A DNA stretch of 64,000 nt from Nitrosomonas sp. HPC101 (GTDB taxonomy: Bacteria; Pseudomonadota; Gammaproteobacteria; Burkholderiales; Nitrosomonadaceae), in assembly GCF_009833125.1 (NCBI RefSeq), contig NZ_QRCC01000010.1:248001-312000 (forward strand). The letters are read 5' to 3'. The translations under genes and the position numbers were made by a program. Below, in pieces: positions 63,476 to 64,000 of the stretch (positions are counted from its first letter, which is position 1; each line of letters begins with the position of its first letter). The notes below the pieces were generated by a model. That model worked only from the letters and a program-made list of their open reading frames with translations. It was not told where the DNA came from and did no database searches.

Positions 63476-63527
63476 TTCGGGTAAATCTGTCGATGGATTT
63501 AAGGTTGAAAAATAGAGCTGGAGGAAT

Positions 63528-64000
63528 ATGAGCCGCGAGATTTTACTGTTGGTCAATGCTTTGGCGCATGAGAAGAACGTAGATAAAAACATCGTTTTTA
63601 CTGCGCTCGAAATGGCTCTGGCTTCTGCCGCCAAGAAGCATGCCCGGGACGATATTGATGTGTATGTTTCTATCGACCGGGATACGGGTGGATTTCAATG
63701 TTTTCGCAGATGGTTGATTGTTGCCGATGATGTGGTGGAACATCCTGAACGGCAAATTGCACTGGTTGAGGCTGTCAAGCGGAATCCACAATCCGTTCCG
63801 GGTGAGTATATAGAAGAGCTGATGGAGGGTGTTACATTTGACCGAATCGGGGCACAGGCTGCCAAGCAGGTTATTTTTCAGAAAATAAGGGATGCCGAGC
63901 GCGAACAGAATTTGAATGATTTTCTTGAGCGCGGAGAATATCTGGTAAGTGGCGTGATCAAGCGTATGGATCGCGGGAATGCAATTATTGAATTTGGCAA
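63528..64000 (+). CDS. nusA: Transcription factor NusA, 5' part
   Basis: The window ends inside this gene after 157 complete codons. GGAGGAAT before the ATG supports the start. N-terminal domain MSREILLLVNALAHEKNVDKNIVFTALEMALASAAKK is diagnostic of NusA, with IDRDTGGFQCFRRWLIV next and the beginning of the S1 domain (ERGEYLVSGVIKRMDRGNAIIEFGK). NusA binds RNA polymerase and controls pausing and termination. Expected to be followed by infB outside the window. Confidence 0.95.
   Translation, partial: MSREILLLVNALAHEKNVDKNIVFTALEMALASAAKKHARDDIDVYVSIDRDTGGFQCFRRWLIVADDVVEHPERQIALVEAVKRNPQSVPGEYIEELMEGVTFDRIGAQAAKQVIFQKIRDAEREQNLNDFLERGEYLVSGVIKRMDRGNAIIEFG

Noticed and set aside
1..64000. tRNA, rRNA and CRISPR arrays
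   Set aside because: No cloverleaf-like TTC loop contexts, rRNA blocks or regularly spaced identical repeats were seen. A dedicated scan (tRNAscan-SE, CRISPR finder) could still find something short that I missed.

Overview
The window reads as a chromosomal segment of a betaproteobacterium. Gene content (HAD-ECH/thiolase pair, Lon, SelD/MnmH, Uup, RimP-NusA, many c-type cytochromes, SCO1, siderophore receptors) and general sequence character fit an ammonia oxidiser of the Nitrosomonas group best. That placement is an inference from remembered gene families, not a search result. Coding density is about 85-90 %. No rRNA, tRNA or CRISPR array was seen. Both ends cut genes: a thioredoxin-like protein at the left and nusA at the right.

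Layout. 0-4.4 kb: thioredoxin-like 3' end, then a fatty-acid oxidation pair (dehydrogenase/hydratase fusion and thiolase). 4.5-8.3 kb: MliC-like lipoprotein, then a histidine-rich secreted beta-propeller with a SCO1 copper chaperone and an exported partner. 8.3-11.9 kb: decayed IS5-type transposase, a LuxR-type response regulator and two tandem paralogues of unknown family. 12.1-20.3 kb: Lon, CBS protein, ABC exporter (permease, ATPase, membrane-fusion protein), flavoprotein. 20.4-22.2 kb: two integron gene cassettes with recognisable attC sites and no integrase in view; one carries a DUF3644/HEPN-type gene. 22.5-28.5 kb: HerA-like ATPase, a small lipoprotein, and a tightly coupled CHAD - ParA-type ATPase - CYTH operon that looks polyphosphate-related. 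28.7-34.3 kb: RelE-type toxin/antitoxin flanked by short direct repeats, YraN, ABC exporter, RsmI, RES/Xre toxin-antitoxin. 34.5-37.8 kb: YeiH-type transporter with two small partners, and pyrC with an RBS-proximal hairpin. 37.9-45.1 kb: iron-acquisition region with DUF4198 and PepSY proteins, two TonB receptors and an OmpR-type regulator whose sensor kinase has decayed; both receptor transcription units share a 35-bp upstream motif. 45.3-53.6 kb: PhoX-type phosphatase, DUF1269, ceramidase-like membrane protein, VapBC, MnmH-SelD, alpha/beta hydrolase. 53.8-62.2 kb: Uup, two small cytochromes c, DUF1841, LigB-type dioxygenase, and a p-cresol-methylhydroxylase-like operon (cytochrome c, Tat protein, flavoprotein, zinc alcohol dehydrogenase). 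62.9-64 kb: promoter and terminator-like leader before rimP-nusA.

Functional themes are copper and c-type cytochrome electron transfer, siderophore iron uptake with apparently disrupted signalling, and an accessory layer of three toxin-antitoxin modules, integron cassettes and transposon remnants. The strongest candidates for undescribed biology are the CHAD-ParA-CYTH operon, the His-rich propeller/SCO1 operon, the two tandem paralogues beside the orphan response regulator, and the DUF3644 integron cassette.
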